Part shown: piece after piece, positions 7,469-15,975 of the stretch | Numbering within the stretch: the stretch's first letter is position 1 | Layout of the letters: each line of letters starts with the position of its first letter | DNA from: Fusibacter sp. 3D3 | Lineage (GTDB): Bacteria > Bacillota > Clostridia > Peptostreptococcales > Acidaminobacteraceae | Reading direction: 5' to 3' | Assembly: GCF_001748365.1 (NCBI RefSeq) | Contig: NZ_BDHH01000028.1 | Location: forward strand, 15,965 to 51,108 | Length of the DNA stretch: 35,144 bases | Made by a program: the position numbers and the translations under genes | Notes under the pieces: generated by a model | What the model was told of the DNA's origin: nothing | Seen by the model: the letters and a program-made list of their open reading frames with translations, nothing else | Database searches by the model: none

Positions 7469-8215
7469 TCATCTCCTAAATCCAATAATATTCTCTAAAG
7501 CTTCTTTTTGGGTCTTACTTAATAAGCTCTTCCCTTTACAATTATAGAAAGTAATTTCATACTGCCTCACACCTAATTTATGAATGGATTTGACATAATA
7601 AATATTGATTATATAGGATCTATGCACTTTAAAAAATGCATTCTCTTCTCTTAATGCTTCTTCGATACTTTTTAGAGACTTATACGGTAACTGATAATTG
7701 CCTCTAGTGGTATATACGATACTGCCTCTTCCTTTTGCCTCTACGAATACAATTTCAGAAGATTTGATTCTAATCAAGACTTGGTCGGACTCAGCAACAA
7801 GAAATTTACTCTGAGTTATCAATTCAGGGCTTTGAACACTTTCCAATAACTTCCTTACCATATTTTGAAGCTCTTCTTTAGGATACGGTTTATCCAAAAA
7901 GGCATGACACCTGACTTCTCTATACGCCTTGAGTTCATAGCTTCTTTCCACTGTCAAAAAAAGGATCCATGTGAGTTGATACTCAGGATGAGATCGCAGT
8001 CTCAAGGCAACTTCAAAACCATTAAGCTCAGACTTTAAGTCAATGTCCATCACAAAAAGATCAAAAGTCTCTTTCTCCGCAACCGAAAGCGCTTCTTGAT
8101 CTGAACCCGCTGTGTAAACAATAATATTGGTCTCTATTTCATCGATCCATTTCTTTAACAAATGACGTTGAGAAGGATCATCCTCAACAATCAATACTTT
8201 CATCGTCCTCTCCAT
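7469..8215 (-). CDS. agrA: AgrA-like LytTR response regulator
   Basis: This 248-residue two-domain regulator has a receiver domain (about 5-125) with acidic pocket E11/D12/D13, phospho-acceptor D57 in VMDIDL and the conserved lysine in FLDKPYP. It also has a C-terminal LytTR DNA-binding domain (about 140-248) with the typical segments IVFVEAKGRG and FFKVHRSYIINI. The first ATG is preferred because AGGAG is 8 nt upstream; a second ATG 12 bp later also has a purine-rich site. It is the first gene of a two-gene operon with agrC. By analogy with staphylococcal AgrA it should activate agrBD, and a suitable direct repeat lies upstream of agrB. Confidence 0.9.
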   Translation of the reverse strand: MERTMKVLIVEDDPSQRHLLKKWIDEIETNIIVYTAGSDQEALSVAEKETFDLFVMDIDLKSELNGFEVALRLRSHPEYQLTWILFLTVERSYELKAYREVRCHAFLDKPYPKEELQNMVRKLLESVQSPELITQSKFLVAESDQVLIRIKSSEIVFVEAKGRGSIVYTTRGNYQLPYKSLKSIEEALREENAFFKVHRSYIINIYYVKSIHKLGVRQYEITFYNCKGKSLLSKTQKEALENIIGFRR

Positions 8216-8234
8216 AATTTCTTCTCCTAGAATG

Positions 8235-8243
8235 ATTATACCA
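8235..8243 (-). promoter_or_regulatory. Extended -10 promoter of agrAC
   Basis: On the minus strand TGG-TATAAT gives a perfect extended -10 (8235-8243), about 20 bp upstream of the agrA start. No good -35 is seen 16-18 bp before it. A near-palindrome (GTTAACGCGTTAC, 8292-8304) lies about 50 bp further upstream and may be a regulator site. Confidence 0.55.
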
Positions 8244-8340
8244 TCCTAGAACGATTTCATTCACGATTGTCATAAAAATCATTTCTCACCCGTTAACGCG
8301 TTACGCTGTGCTGCTAGAATGGTCTAAACTAGGATAAAGG

Positions 8341-8376
8341 AAAAATCCCTCATGATTTAGAATCAAGGGGATTTTT
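8341..8376 (-). terminator. Terminator after gltX
   Basis: AAAAATCCCT (8341-8350) pairs with AGGGGATTTTT (8366-8376) around an AT-rich centre that includes a further TGATT/AATCA stem. The arms are A/T-flanked on both sides, so it may work in either direction. It separates gltX from the agrAC promoter. Confidence 0.75.
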
Positions 8377-8441
8377 GTATTAAATCAAGCTTTAGTTACT
8401 TTTATCTTGTTGCATCAATTCTTTACTTTAAACCGTTAATC

Positions 8442-9926
8442 TTATAGATTACAAAAGGCAGTAAGACTATGCTCTATTCTTTCGATGGCATTGTGCTTAC
8501 CTATGATTTCAATCAAAAGTGCAATATCTGGGCCGTGTACTTGACCTGTTATAGCAACTCTAATGGGCATGAATAAATCTTTCCCTTTGATCCCCAATTC
8601 TTTTTGAATCGCTTTAAATGACGCCTTTACATTTGCGACTTCAAGCGTTTCAAGTTCACTAAATTTAGTTTTAAGAGTTTCAAGGAGCACAGGAACATGC
8701 TCGAGCGCTATCATAGATTCTGCTTCTTGGTCTTCAAGTTTAAAATGATTGTTGCTCAAAAGATCAAAATAAGATTCAATCTCATCAAGTTTATTCAAGC
8801 GTTCTCTTAGACACTGAACCACCTTTTCAAACCATTGTTTGTTCGCCTCAAAGTTTGCTTCCGTGGTAAAGCCCGAATCAACAAAATAAGGTTTACAGAG
8901 TTCAGTTAACTTAACCAAATCGTATTGCTTAATATAATGATTGTTCATCCAATTCAATTTATCTACATCAAATACACCACTCGATTTTGAAACGCGATCA
9001 AATGAAAACTTCTCAATAAGTGCTTCCATTGACATGATTTCTTCACCGTCTTCTGGCGACCATCCCACAAGGGCAATAAAGTTAATAAGCGCTTCTGGTA
9101 GATATCCTTTTTTTCTAAAATCTTCCACAGAAACGTCGCCTTCTCTTTTGCTGAGCTTTTTCTTAGATTGGCTGAGTATAACCGGAAGATGCACAAACTG
9201 TGGCGCCTTCCAACCAAAAGCTTCATAGGTGTAAATATGCTTAGGTGTTGAAATAAGCCATTCATCCCCACGAACCACATGGGTAATTTTCATGTAGTGA
9301 TCATCCACAACCACCGCCATATGATAAGTTGGAAACCCATCTGCTTTCATCAAGACTTGATCATCCATATCATTTGTATTCACCGCGATGTGTCCTTTGA
9401 TGAGATCATCAAATTCTATTACACGATTCTCAGGTAATTTTAATCTCACCACATGTGATTCGCCAGCTGCAAGTTTTGTCTTAACTTCTTCTTTAGTAAG
9501 ATGTCTACAGTGTCCATCGTACTTAGGCGTCTTGCCCTCTGCCTTCTGTGTTTCTCTCACATTTTCCATTCTCTCTTTTGAACAGAAACAATAGTAAGCA
9601 TGGCCTTTCTCGATGAGTTCATCTGAATGTTTTTTATATATTTCAAGCCGATTGGACTGAACATAAGGTCCGTATTCGCCTATTTCAACGATTTTATCGC
9701 CCTCTAACACGGGACCTTCTTCATGCATAACACCTGCCCATGACATAGCCTTTATCATACCTTCAATGGCACCCTCTACGAGTCTTGTTTGATCCGTATC
9801 TTCAACGCGAAGAATATATTGCCCTTGCTCTTTTTTTGCATATAAATAATTGTATAACGCTGTTCTCAATCCTCCAATGTGTACATACCCCGTTGGACTC
9901 GGTGCAAATCTTAATCTAACACTCAT
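8442..9926 (-). CDS. gltX: Glutamyl-tRNA synthetase
   Basis: This class I synthetase charges tRNA-Glu, and tRNA-Gln where an amidotransferase is used. The start at 9926 (494 residues) is chosen because GAGGAGGC is 7 nt upstream and the protein then begins MSVRLRFAPSPTGYVHIGG. An ATG 69 bp upstream would add an unrelated peptide that overlaps the preceding gene. The HIGH motif appears as HIGG (16-19), the stem-contact-fold zinc region as CFCSKERM...CRH, and the KMSKS motif as KKLSKREGD. The C-terminal half is the helical anticodon-binding domain. The gene lies 46 bp after a Cys-rich small gene and ends in a hairpin terminator. Confidence 0.96.
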   Translation of the reverse strand: MSVRLRFAPSPTGYVHIGGLRTALYNYLYAKKEQGQYILRVEDTDQTRLVEGAIEGMIKAMSWAGVMHEEGPVLEGDKIVEIGEYGPYVQSNRLEIYKKHSDELIEKGHAYYCFCSKERMENVRETQKAEGKTPKYDGHCRHLTKEEVKTKLAAGESHVVRLKLPENRVIEFDDLIKGHIAVNTNDMDDQVLMKADGFPTYHMAVVVDDHYMKITHVVRGDEWLISTPKHIYTYEAFGWKAPQFVHLPVILSQSKKKLSKREGDVSVEDFRKKGYLPEALINFIALVGWSPEDGEEIMSMEALIEKFSFDRVSKSSGVFDVDKLNWMNNHYIKQYDLVKLTELCKPYFVDSGFTTEANFEANKQWFEKVVQCLRERLNKLDEIESYFDLLSNNHFKLEDQEAESMIALEHVPVLLETLKTKFSELETLEVANVKASFKAIQKELGIKGKDLFMPIRVAITGQVHGPDIALLIEIIGKHNAIERIEHSLTAFCNL

Positions 9927-9972
9927 TTGAATGCCTCCTCTTTCTTCTTCGCTATTCAAAGCGTATACGCCA

Positions 9973-10230
9973 TTAAAAATCTGATCCTTTTTCAATGACC
10001 AGCTTAATCTTGCTCATGACGAAATCATAACTATCCCCTACATGAGGCTTTGTACAACCACTACAATCCTTAATCCCATGGTTCACTGCAAAATTACCAC
10101 CACATTCATCTTTGAGCATATAAAGTGGACAATAGCAAAATAAGCAATTGAAAATTTCGGGATCAACCCCTTTGTGACATGGAAAATACTCGCATTTACG
10201 ATTCTGTGTAAATTTATAATGCTCACTCAT
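9973..10230 (-). CDS. Cysteine-rich small metal-binding protein
   Basis: This 85-residue protein has eight cysteines, at about 13, 18, 29, 32, 34, 43, 56 and 59, in the patterns CEYFPC, CLFCYC, DEC and CSGC, plus histidines (CHKG, NHGIKDC, KPHVG). It resembles the 'cysteine-rich small domain' family (PF04071) found in anaerobes, often near cobalamin genes. The cysteines suggest a zinc or iron-sulfur site. The start has AGGAGGC 6-7 nt upstream. It precedes gltX on the same strand with a 46-bp gap and may share its transcript. The family name is recalled from sequence character; function is unknown. Confidence 0.75.
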   Translation of the reverse strand: MSEHYKFTQNRKCEYFPCHKGVDPEIFNCLFCYCPLYMLKDECGGNFAVNHGIKDCSGCTKPHVGDSYDFVMSKIKLVIEKGSDF

Positions 10231-10357
10231 TTGAAGCCTCCTATGCTTTTATATTTCTTCAGATAATACAATCTATTAACAATAGTTGCTAAATTATTTT
10301 TTTTTGAATACAATATTATATAGCTCAAATAAACGATTCCAGTTCGAGGAGTTCAAT

Positions 10358-10687
10358 ATGAAAAAAAAAATTCAGGACATTGCACAAATTGTCCTATTTT
10401 CAAGCCTCTTTTCAGCACTACTATCCCTTTTCCCTCCAATAACACTTGAAGGTGCTTTTATATTTATGGGTTGTATGCTTTTTATCGCTTCCGGTTTCGC
10501 TGCCTCTTCGCATAAAAACCCCGATCGGCGCATATTCAAGTACATCGCCTCAGGGCGAAATCAAAAGTTTTTCGATGAAAGAGATCCGGTTAGAATCAAT
10601 CGCAAAACATCCGAAGACGCATTTACGAAAATCGTTATCTCCGGTGTCATTCTGTTTTTTTTATCTTATATTGCATTCTATTTATAG
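10358..10687 (+). CDS. Small three-helix membrane protein of unknown function
   Basis: From the ATG at 10358 (GAGGAG 7 nt upstream) this is a 109-residue protein; an upstream in-frame ATG lacks a binding site. Hydrophobic segments lie at about 9-28, 31-50 and 91-109, with a basic, polar loop (about 52-88, [19 protein letters not shown]...) between the second and third. It ends at the last residue of a membrane helix (SYIAFYL). No motif is recognised. It is on the opposite strand from its neighbours and converges on ispF, with which it overlaps by 6 bp. Confidence 0.65.
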   Translation: MKKKIQDIAQIVLFSSLFSALLSLFPPITLEGAFIFMGCMLFIASGFAASSHKNPDRRIFKYIASGRNQKFFDERDPVRINRKTSEDAFTKIVISGVILFFLSYIAFYL

Positions 10688-11161
10688 CAGATTCTCTTTT
10701 AAAAGGACCACTGCTTGAGAGGAAATACCCTCTTCTCTGCCTTCAAATCCGAGCCACTCCGTCGTAGTGGCTTTAATGTTGACCAAATTCAAATCACAGT
10801 TTAAAACACGACCTATATTTTCTTGCATCAAGACAATGTGCGGTGCCATTTTAGGTTTTTGTGCTACAATAACAGCGTCGATATTACCGATTTCATAGCC
10901 TTCATCTTGCATCGTCTTTGCTATTTTTTCAAGTAAAATCAAACTTGAAATATCTTTAAACGTCATATCTTGTTCTGGAAAGTGTTTGCCTATATCTCCT
11001 TTTCCAAGAGCACCTAATATCGCATCCATAATTGCATGTAAAAGCACATCTGCATCCGAATGCCCCAGCAACCCTTTATCATTGGGTATATCAACCCCTC
11101 CAATAATTAATTTTCTCTCTTGAACGAGCTTATGCACATCATATCCAATTCCAATTTTCAT
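10682..11161 (-). CDS. ispF: 2-C-methyl-D-erythritol 2,4-cyclodiphosphate synthase
   Basis: IspF forms the cyclic diphosphate MEcPP in the non-mevalonate isoprenoid pathway. The 159-residue length is standard for this homotrimeric enzyme. The zinc ligands are visible as D8 and H10 in GIGYDVH and H42 in [14 protein letters not shown]. Downstream segments [22 protein letters not shown] match the family C-terminus. It starts about 40 bp after ispD and is almost certainly co-transcribed with it. It is a single-domain enzyme, not an IspDF fusion. Confidence 0.96.
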   Translation of the reverse strand: MKIGIGYDVHKLVQERKLIIGGVDIPNDKGLLGHSDADVLLHAIMDAILGALGKGDIGKHFPEQDMTFKDISSLILLEKIAKTMQDEGYEIGNIDAVIVAQKPKMAPHIVLMQENIGRVLNCDLNLVNIKATTTEWLGFEGREEGISSQAVVLLKENLL

Positions 11162-11200
11162 TTAACACCTCTTTCTTTATCTGTAAACGAGACAATCTGC

Positions 11201-11914
11201 TCATAGATCACTTTTACGATTAAGAATCGCCTCTGCCACAATCAAATCAAAAGGGGTTGTTATTTTAATATTCTCATCTCCAAAATAGAGCAATTTAACT
11301 TTGCCCCCTTCTCTTTCAATTAAAGAAGCATCATCCGTACCACAATAATTGGTTTTCTCAGCATTGAGATGTGCTTCCAATAAATCCATATACAAAAACA
11401 ATTGTGGCGTTTGAACAGACCAAAGAATATCTCTTTTTAATGTTTTCAGAACAATCTCTCCCGTTGTAATCTCTTTAAGCGTATCTGATACGGGTTTACC
11501 TACAGAAAGTCCCTTTATGCCAAAAGTCGCTTCCATGCATGCCATCATTTTTGGGAGCCATTCCTTCTTTGCAAAGGGTCTAACACCATCATGAACAAAT
11601 ACAAAATCTACTGTTTGAAGTGCATTTAAGCCCTTTTTAACAGATTCCTGTCGATTACTTCCACCCGAAATAATCTTGAGGTCTTTTGTGATTTGCCATT
11701 GATTTTTAACGACGTCTAGCAAGGAGTCAACCTCTTCTAATCCCACGACTAAAACAACCTCATCGCAAATAGAATCCTCAACCAAATGCTCCAGTGTTCT
11801 TCTCAATATAGCTTTACCACCAATTGATAGGAATTGTTTTTTTGTCGAACTCCCCATACGGCTTCCAATTCCAGCCGCAGGAATGATCATGCCAATTTTT
11901 TTGCCCTCATACAT
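11201..11914 (-). CDS. ispD: 2-C-methyl-D-erythritol 4-phosphate cytidylyltransferase
   Basis: IspD joins CTP and MEP to give CDP-methylerythritol, two steps before IspF. The ATG at 11912-11914 gives 237 residues and has AGAGGG 8 nt upstream; a longer frame upstream adds 39 unrelated residues. The glycine-rich nucleotide loop IIPAAGIGSRMG is at about 10-21, with the catalytic lysine in STKKQF. Later segments VFVHDGVRPF and TPQLF are typical. It pairs with ispF. The downstream order carD-yacL-ispD-ispF is the common clostridial one. Confidence 0.95.
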   Translation of the reverse strand: MYEGKKIGMIIPAAGIGSRMGSSTKKQFLSIGGKAILRRTLEHLVEDSICDEVVLVVGLEEVDSLLDVVKNQWQITKDLKIISGGSNRQESVKKGLNALQTVDFVFVHDGVRPFAKKEWLPKMMACMEATFGIKGLSVGKPVSDTLKEITTGEIVLKTLKRDILWSVQTPQLFLYMDLLEAHLNAEKTNYCGTDDASLIEREGGKVKLLYFGDENIKITTPFDLIVAEAILNRKSDL

Positions 11915-12045
11915 TGACTTTACCCTCTTTAAACTTAATCTTATGTAAATTATATCAAATCTATTGCGTTCTGAATACCTTATAAATGCAATTAAAGATT
12001 CATCACACGTCCACAAAACAATCTGTTTCAAGGTTCATCGAAGCG

Positions 12046-12090
12046 TAAAAAAGCACCTTCTTTAGTAGGATCACTTAAAAGGTGCTTTAT
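12046..12090 (-). terminator. Terminator after yacL
   Basis: AAGCACCTT (12051-12059) and AAGGTGCTT (12079-12087) form a perfect 9-bp stem, followed on the minus strand by TTTTTT. It ends the yacL message before ispD, so ispDF needs its own promoter or read-through. Confidence 0.85.
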
Positions 12091-12102
12091 TTGCATGGTT
12101 GC

Positions 12103-13197
12103 TTATTTGGGTTTTGCAAAGATCATTCGGCCAGCAGCGGTTTGCAGCACACTGGTGACGATGACGTAAATGGTTTCATTAATGCGTTTACGCCCTTCTT
12201 CAACCACAATCATTGTACCATCATCTAAGTAAGCAACCCCTTGATTGGACTCCTTACCTTCTTTGATGATTTGAATGTACATTTCTTCACCAGGAAGAAC
12301 AACGGGTTTCACCGCATTAGCAAGTTCATTGATGTTCAATATTTGGATATCTTGAAGTTGGGCAACTTTGTTTAAATTATAATCATTCGTCACAATACTG
12401 CCATTAATCTTTTGAGCTAATTTAATCAATTTTAAGTCGACTTCTGATACCTCATCAAAATCTATATCCACTATTTTAACTTCAATAGGCATTTCTTTTT
12501 GGATTATTTTTAAAATATCCAACCCCCGACGTCCTCTATTGCGTTTCAGTCCATCGGAAGAATCTGCTATATGACGTAATTCTCTGAGAACAAATTCAGG
12601 TATTACAATTGTGCCTTCTACAAATCCAGTTTTACAGATATCAGAGATTCTGCCATCAATAATCACACTAGTATCTAAAATTTTAGGTTTTACAAATGCC
12701 TCAGTCACCGCATTTTTATTAGGCTTAGAGACATTGACTTTCTTAGCCCAATCCTGCAATTTCGTAGGATCTTTCATATTTTTCTGCGCAAGCGAAGATC
12801 CCAAATAGCCAAAAAAGATAAATGTCAATATTTTCAAAGCATTTGCAACCATGGGAATCGGAATAATTTCATAAAGACCACTGATTAGAAAGGCAATCAC
12901 CAGCCCTAAAACCAAACCTAAAAGCCCAAAGAAAAAGTCCTGTGGTGGAATTTTCTCAAGCTCAGTTTGAGCATATTGAACCATTTTTTTACTTGTCTTA
13001 ATCATGAAACTGGAAAAAAAGTAGGCTACAAAGCCAATTATAAGTCCTAATAAAGCAGGTGTTATAACAGTATAGACCATTTTGTCTACATTAAAAATAC
13101 CTTTTAAATATAAAAGATCTGCAAGATAAATACCAAAGCCAATGCCAACGCAGAATCCCACAAACGTGATGATATATTTTATTATTTTTTCAATCAT
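12103..13197 (-). CDS. yacL: Membrane-anchored PIN-TRAM domain protein (YacL family)
   Basis: This 364-residue protein has an N-terminal membrane part with about four helices (residues 7-25, 40-66, 88-112, 120-137). A PIN nuclease-like domain (about 172-285) opens with ILDTSVIIDGRISD and continues with the acidic residues in VTNDYNLNKVAQ. A C-terminal TRAM RNA-binding domain (about 295-355) follows. PIN domains are metal-dependent RNases in other contexts; the true substrate of YacL is not known. The length and domain order are as in Bacillus YacL. It is preceded by carD and followed by ispD, as is common. Confidence 0.9.
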   Translation of the reverse strand: MIEKIIKYIITFVGFCVGIGFGIYLADLLYLKGIFNVDKMVYTVITPALLGLIIGFVAYFFSSFMIKTSKKMVQYAQTELEKIPPQDFFFGLLGLVLGLVIAFLISGLYEIIPIPMVANALKILTFIFFGYLGSSLAQKNMKDPTKLQDWAKKVNVSKPNKNAVTEAFVKPKILDTSVIIDGRISDICKTGFVEGTIVIPEFVLRELRHIADSSDGLKRNRGRRGLDILKIIQKEMPIEVKIVDIDFDEVSEVDLKLIKLAQKINGSIVTNDYNLNKVAQLQDIQILNINELANAVKPVVLPGEEMYIQIIKEGKESNQGVAYLDDGTMIVVEEGRKRINETIYVIVTSVLQTAAGRMIFAKPK

Positions 13198-13377
13198 TCA
13201 ACGCCTCCTTCCTTCTCTTTTTTTATAGCAACCATATTGATTGTAACACAGTGAGCAAAAAAGTCAAATTATGTGAATCACTTTTCTTAAAAAACTTGTT
13301 TTTTTAAACGCCCTTCATCCAACAAATTCTTTATCAGCTCACAGACTTAAAACACGCCAGAAAAAACTGATAATATC

Positions 13378-13400
13378 AAAAAAAAAAGGGCATCGCCCTC
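13378..13400 (-). terminator. Terminator directly at the carD stop codon
   Basis: AGGGC (13387-13391) and GCCCT (13395-13399) form a tight stem with a 3-nt loop, followed on the minus strand by ten T residues. The stem begins inside the carD stop codon, so termination occurs with almost no 3' untranslated region. Confidence 0.85.
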
Positions 13401-13881
13401 AATTACTGCCTATCGTCGCATTAACCAATGTAACCACTTCATCCTCTTTTAAATCCTTTGACAAAATAAGTTCACTCACAAGAATTTGTTTAGAATTATT
13501 CAACATTTTCCGTTCACCCGTCGACAATCCTTTTTCTCTATCAAGAATCTCTAAATTTCTTACAACAGTGGCAACTTCAAAAATATTGCCAGTTTTCACA
13601 AGTTCGAGATTTGAACGATACCTACGGTTCCAATTGTCCGGCATAATGCTTTTATCTTGAGCAAGAATATCCATAACTTGACCAAACGCTTTCATGTCAA
13701 CCACTTTTCTAACACCTAAATTTTCAGCATTATCAATTGGTAACATCACTTTCATGTTTCTAATCGGAAGCTTCAAAATGTAAAATTCTCTCGTTTCTCC
13801 CATCAGTTCTTTTTCTTCAATGCCCTCAATAACCCCAGCGCCATGCATAGGGTACACTACTCTATCACCGATCTTAAACAT
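13399..13881 (-). CDS. CarD/CdnL-type transcription regulator
   Basis: CarD-family proteins bind the RNA polymerase beta subunit and stabilise open promoter complexes. The start at 13881 has GGAGG 7 nt upstream and gives 160 residues beginning MFKIGDRVVYPMHGAGVIEG, the characteristic Tudor-like RNAP-interaction domain (about 1-65). The remainder is the helical DNA-contact domain, with the conserved tryptophan in DNWNRRYRSN. Known homologues are 150-165 residues. It has its own strong sigma-A promoter and its own terminator, so it is a single-gene unit between radA and yacL. Confidence 0.93.
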   Translation of the reverse strand: MFKIGDRVVYPMHGAGVIEGIEEKELMGETREFYILKLPIRNMKVMLPIDNAENLGVRKVVDMKAFGQVMDILAQDKSIMPDNWNRRYRSNLELVKTGNIFEVATVVRNLEILDREKGLSTGERKMLNNSKQILVSELILSKDLKEDEVVTLVNATIGSN

Positions 13882-13955
13882 AAGTAACCTCCATGCAATA
13901 ATTTTAATGTTAATTTTATTATACACTAATTTTGAAGCTGTTTCAACAACAGTAT

Positions 13956-13984
13956 ATTTTACTATTTGTCTTAACCGTTGTCAA
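13956..13984 (-). promoter_or_regulatory. Strong sigma-A promoter of carD
   Basis: On the minus strand TTGACA (13979-13984, perfect) and TAAAAT (13956-13961) are exactly 17 bp apart, about 75 bp before the carD start. This is the closest match to consensus in the window. Confidence 0.85.
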
Positions 13985-14127
13985 CACCTTTGTTTCAGGG
14001 ATTAAAAATATTTTTTTAGAACTTTATTCCTTTTTCTTTAAAATGATCTGTGGTAAAATGTAATTAATCTAAAAATTCTAATAACAACTCAATTGATGCC
14101 TAGCCATTAACGATATCGGAGGTTTTT

Positions 14128-14523
14128 ATGAAAGATGTAATATATGACGAATTTCAAGATAAGGTTGATGAAGTCCTTATCAGACACGCTAGTTTATTGG
14201 ATATCTTGAGCAAAATCAACGATGCAGAATCCAAGTCCAACAGAGCGGTTATAAAATCCATCACAAATTGTGGGTGTATAACACTCGATGCTTCTAAATC
14301 ACCTCTTCCTGAGGGAACAGAGTACGAAGCACTGAAAGAATATCGTGCAGACCATATTAAGGGCACCTTGTGTCCAACTTGTCGCGAAAAAGTAGAGGAA
14401 GAACTTGGAAATCTTGAGTTTTATATTGCAGCGCTTTGCAATGCGCTTGATATCAGTTTATATGACGTCATGCTAAAAGAGTACAAAAAGATTAATACAC
14501 TTGGCAAATTCAGTCTTTACTAA
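14128..14523 (+). CDS. MazG-like helical protein, radA-linked, function unknown
   Basis: This 131-residue protein lies alone on the plus strand, between carD and radA, behind CGGAGG. It has three visible parts: a helical N-terminus (about 1-45, DEFQDKVDEVLIRHASLLDILSK), a central cysteine pair region (NCGC at about 49-51 and CPTC at about 85-88), which could bind a metal, and a C-terminal stretch (EELGNLEFYIAALCNALDIS...KINTLG). The C-terminal stretch resembles the MazG/dUTPase-like EExxDxxxYLxAL helix of nucleotide pyrophosphohydrolases. Similar proteins are common in Clostridia, where some carry an added DUF1573 domain; none is present here. An enzymatic role is unproven, since the full set of MazG acidic metal ligands is not obvious. 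Confidence 0.75.
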   Translation: MKDVIYDEFQDKVDEVLIRHASLLDILSKINDAESKSNRAVIKSITNCGCITLDASKSPLPEGTEYEALKEYRADHIKGTLCPTCREKVEEELGNLEFYIAALCNALDISLYDVMLKEYKKINTLGKFSLY

Positions 14524-14606
14524 GCTGAAGCCGTTTTCTCAATAAATAGCCATGAAATCGCCACGATAAGAGTTCTATTATCGCTTGGTGTAAGTCTAAT
14601 ATCAGA

Positions 14607-15965
14607 TTAAAAAAAGTATTTAAAAACCTCTTCAATATGTTGCATGCCAATAATCGTAAAATGATCTGGTCTTTGTATCCCCTCAAGATTACTTTTGGGG
14701 ATAATTGCTTTTTTGAAACCCATTTTTGCAGCTTCATTAAGTCTTTGTTGAACTTGATTTACAGTTCGAATCTCTCCAGTCAAACCCACTTCCCCAAAGA
14801 TAACCATATCACTTGGAATGCAAATTTCTCTAAAACTCGATGCAATTGCCATCACCACCGCTAAATCTGCCGCGGGTTCATCTATAGACATCCCCCCTAC
14901 CACATTGAGGTAAATATCTTGATTATAAAGGGTCATACCGACCTTCTTTTCCAGAACAGCAGTTAATAATACCAATTTATTATAATCTATGCCTATTGCC
15001 ATCCGTCTAGGCATGTTAAAGTTCGTCTGAGATGCTAAGCACTGAATTTCAACTAAAACGGTTCTCGTGCCCTCTAGGGTTGGTATAATAACAGAGCCTG
15101 CTTCCTTCTTTGATGAATTTGTCAAAAATATTTTTGAGGGATTATCCACTTCAATCAAGCCTAAATTCGTCATTTCAAAAATGCCGATTTCATTAGTTGA
15201 CCCAAACCTATTTTTCACTGCCCTTAGGATTCTAAAAATACTCTGTCTTTCGCCTTCAAAATAGAGCACTGTGTCCACCATGTGTTCCAGAATTTTAGGC
15301 CCCGCTATTGCACCTTGCTTCGTCACATGTCCCACTATAAATGTGGTGACGCCAAATTTTTTCGCAATATTCATAAATTGGTTAGTTGCCTCTCTCACTT
15401 GACTTACAGTACCCGGTGCGCTTGAAATTTCAGGATTAAAGACAGTTTGAATTGAATCTACTATAAGCACATGTGGTTTCAATTGCTCCACATGATATTT
15501 GATACGCTCTATGTTGTTTTCTGCCATAATATAAAGTTCTTCAGTTGCCATGGATAGGCGCTCAGCTCTTAATTTCGTCTGCTTTATGGATTCTTCACCT
15601 GATACATAGAGTACAATTTTCTTATCCATGGAGAGATTATTGGCCACTTGAAGTAACAAAGTCGATTTCCCGATTCCAGGATCCCCACCGACTAACACCA
15701 ACGATCCATTAACAAGACCTCCACCTAACACTATATCGAGTTCCCGCATTCTGGTGGACACTCTACTCTCATGATCATAGGCAATATCCTTTAATTTTTG
15801 CGGATGTGACTCGCTATTGATGTTAAGACTTGCCGTCTTTGTCTCTTTGATTTCGATATCCTCTACAAAACTATTCCATTCACCACATTCTAGGCATTTA
15901 CCAAGCCATTTCGAAGAAATATAGCCACAATTTTGACAGACAAACTTTGTCTTTGATTTTGACAT
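14607..15965 (-). CDS. radA: DNA repair/recombination protein RadA
   Basis: RadA is a RecA-like helicase that helps branch migration during recombination repair. The 452-residue protein shows the N-terminal C4 zinc finger (C10, C13, C24, C27: CQNCGY...CLECGEW), Walker A GGDPGIGKST, Walker B VLIVDSIQ, and the RadA-specific KNRFG motif (VKNRFGSTNEIG). It ends with the Lon-protease-like domain (about 280-450), which lacks the catalytic serine-lysine pair. It follows clpC by 10 bp and is clearly in the same operon. disA, usually next to radA in Firmicutes, is not found in this window. Confidence 0.96.
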   Translation of the reverse strand: MSKSKTKFVCQNCGYISSKWLGKCLECGEWNSFVEDIEIKETKTASLNINSESHPQKLKDIAYDHESRVSTRMRELDIVLGGGLVNGSLVLVGGDPGIGKSTLLLQVANNLSMDKKIVLYVSGEESIKQTKLRAERLSMATEELYIMAENNIERIKYHVEQLKPHVLIVDSIQTVFNPEISSAPGTVSQVREATNQFMNIAKKFGVTTFIVGHVTKQGAIAGPKILEHMVDTVLYFEGERQSIFRILRAVKNRFGSTNEIGIFEMTNLGLIEVDNPSKIFLTNSSKKEAGSVIIPTLEGTRTVLVEIQCLASQTNFNMPRRMAIGIDYNKLVLLTAVLEKKVGMTLYNQDIYLNVVGGMSIDEPAADLAVVMAIASSFREICIPSDMVIFGEVGLTGEIRTVNQVQQRLNEAAKMGFKKAIIPKSNLEGIQRPDHFTIIGMQHIEEVFKYFF

Positions 15966-15975
15966 AAGTCCCCCT

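Noticed and set aside
8286-8305. LytTR direct repeats before agrA
   Set aside because: The GTT-containing motifs there are 9 bp apart and form a palindrome, not a 21-bp-period direct repeat, so the AgrA geometry is not met.
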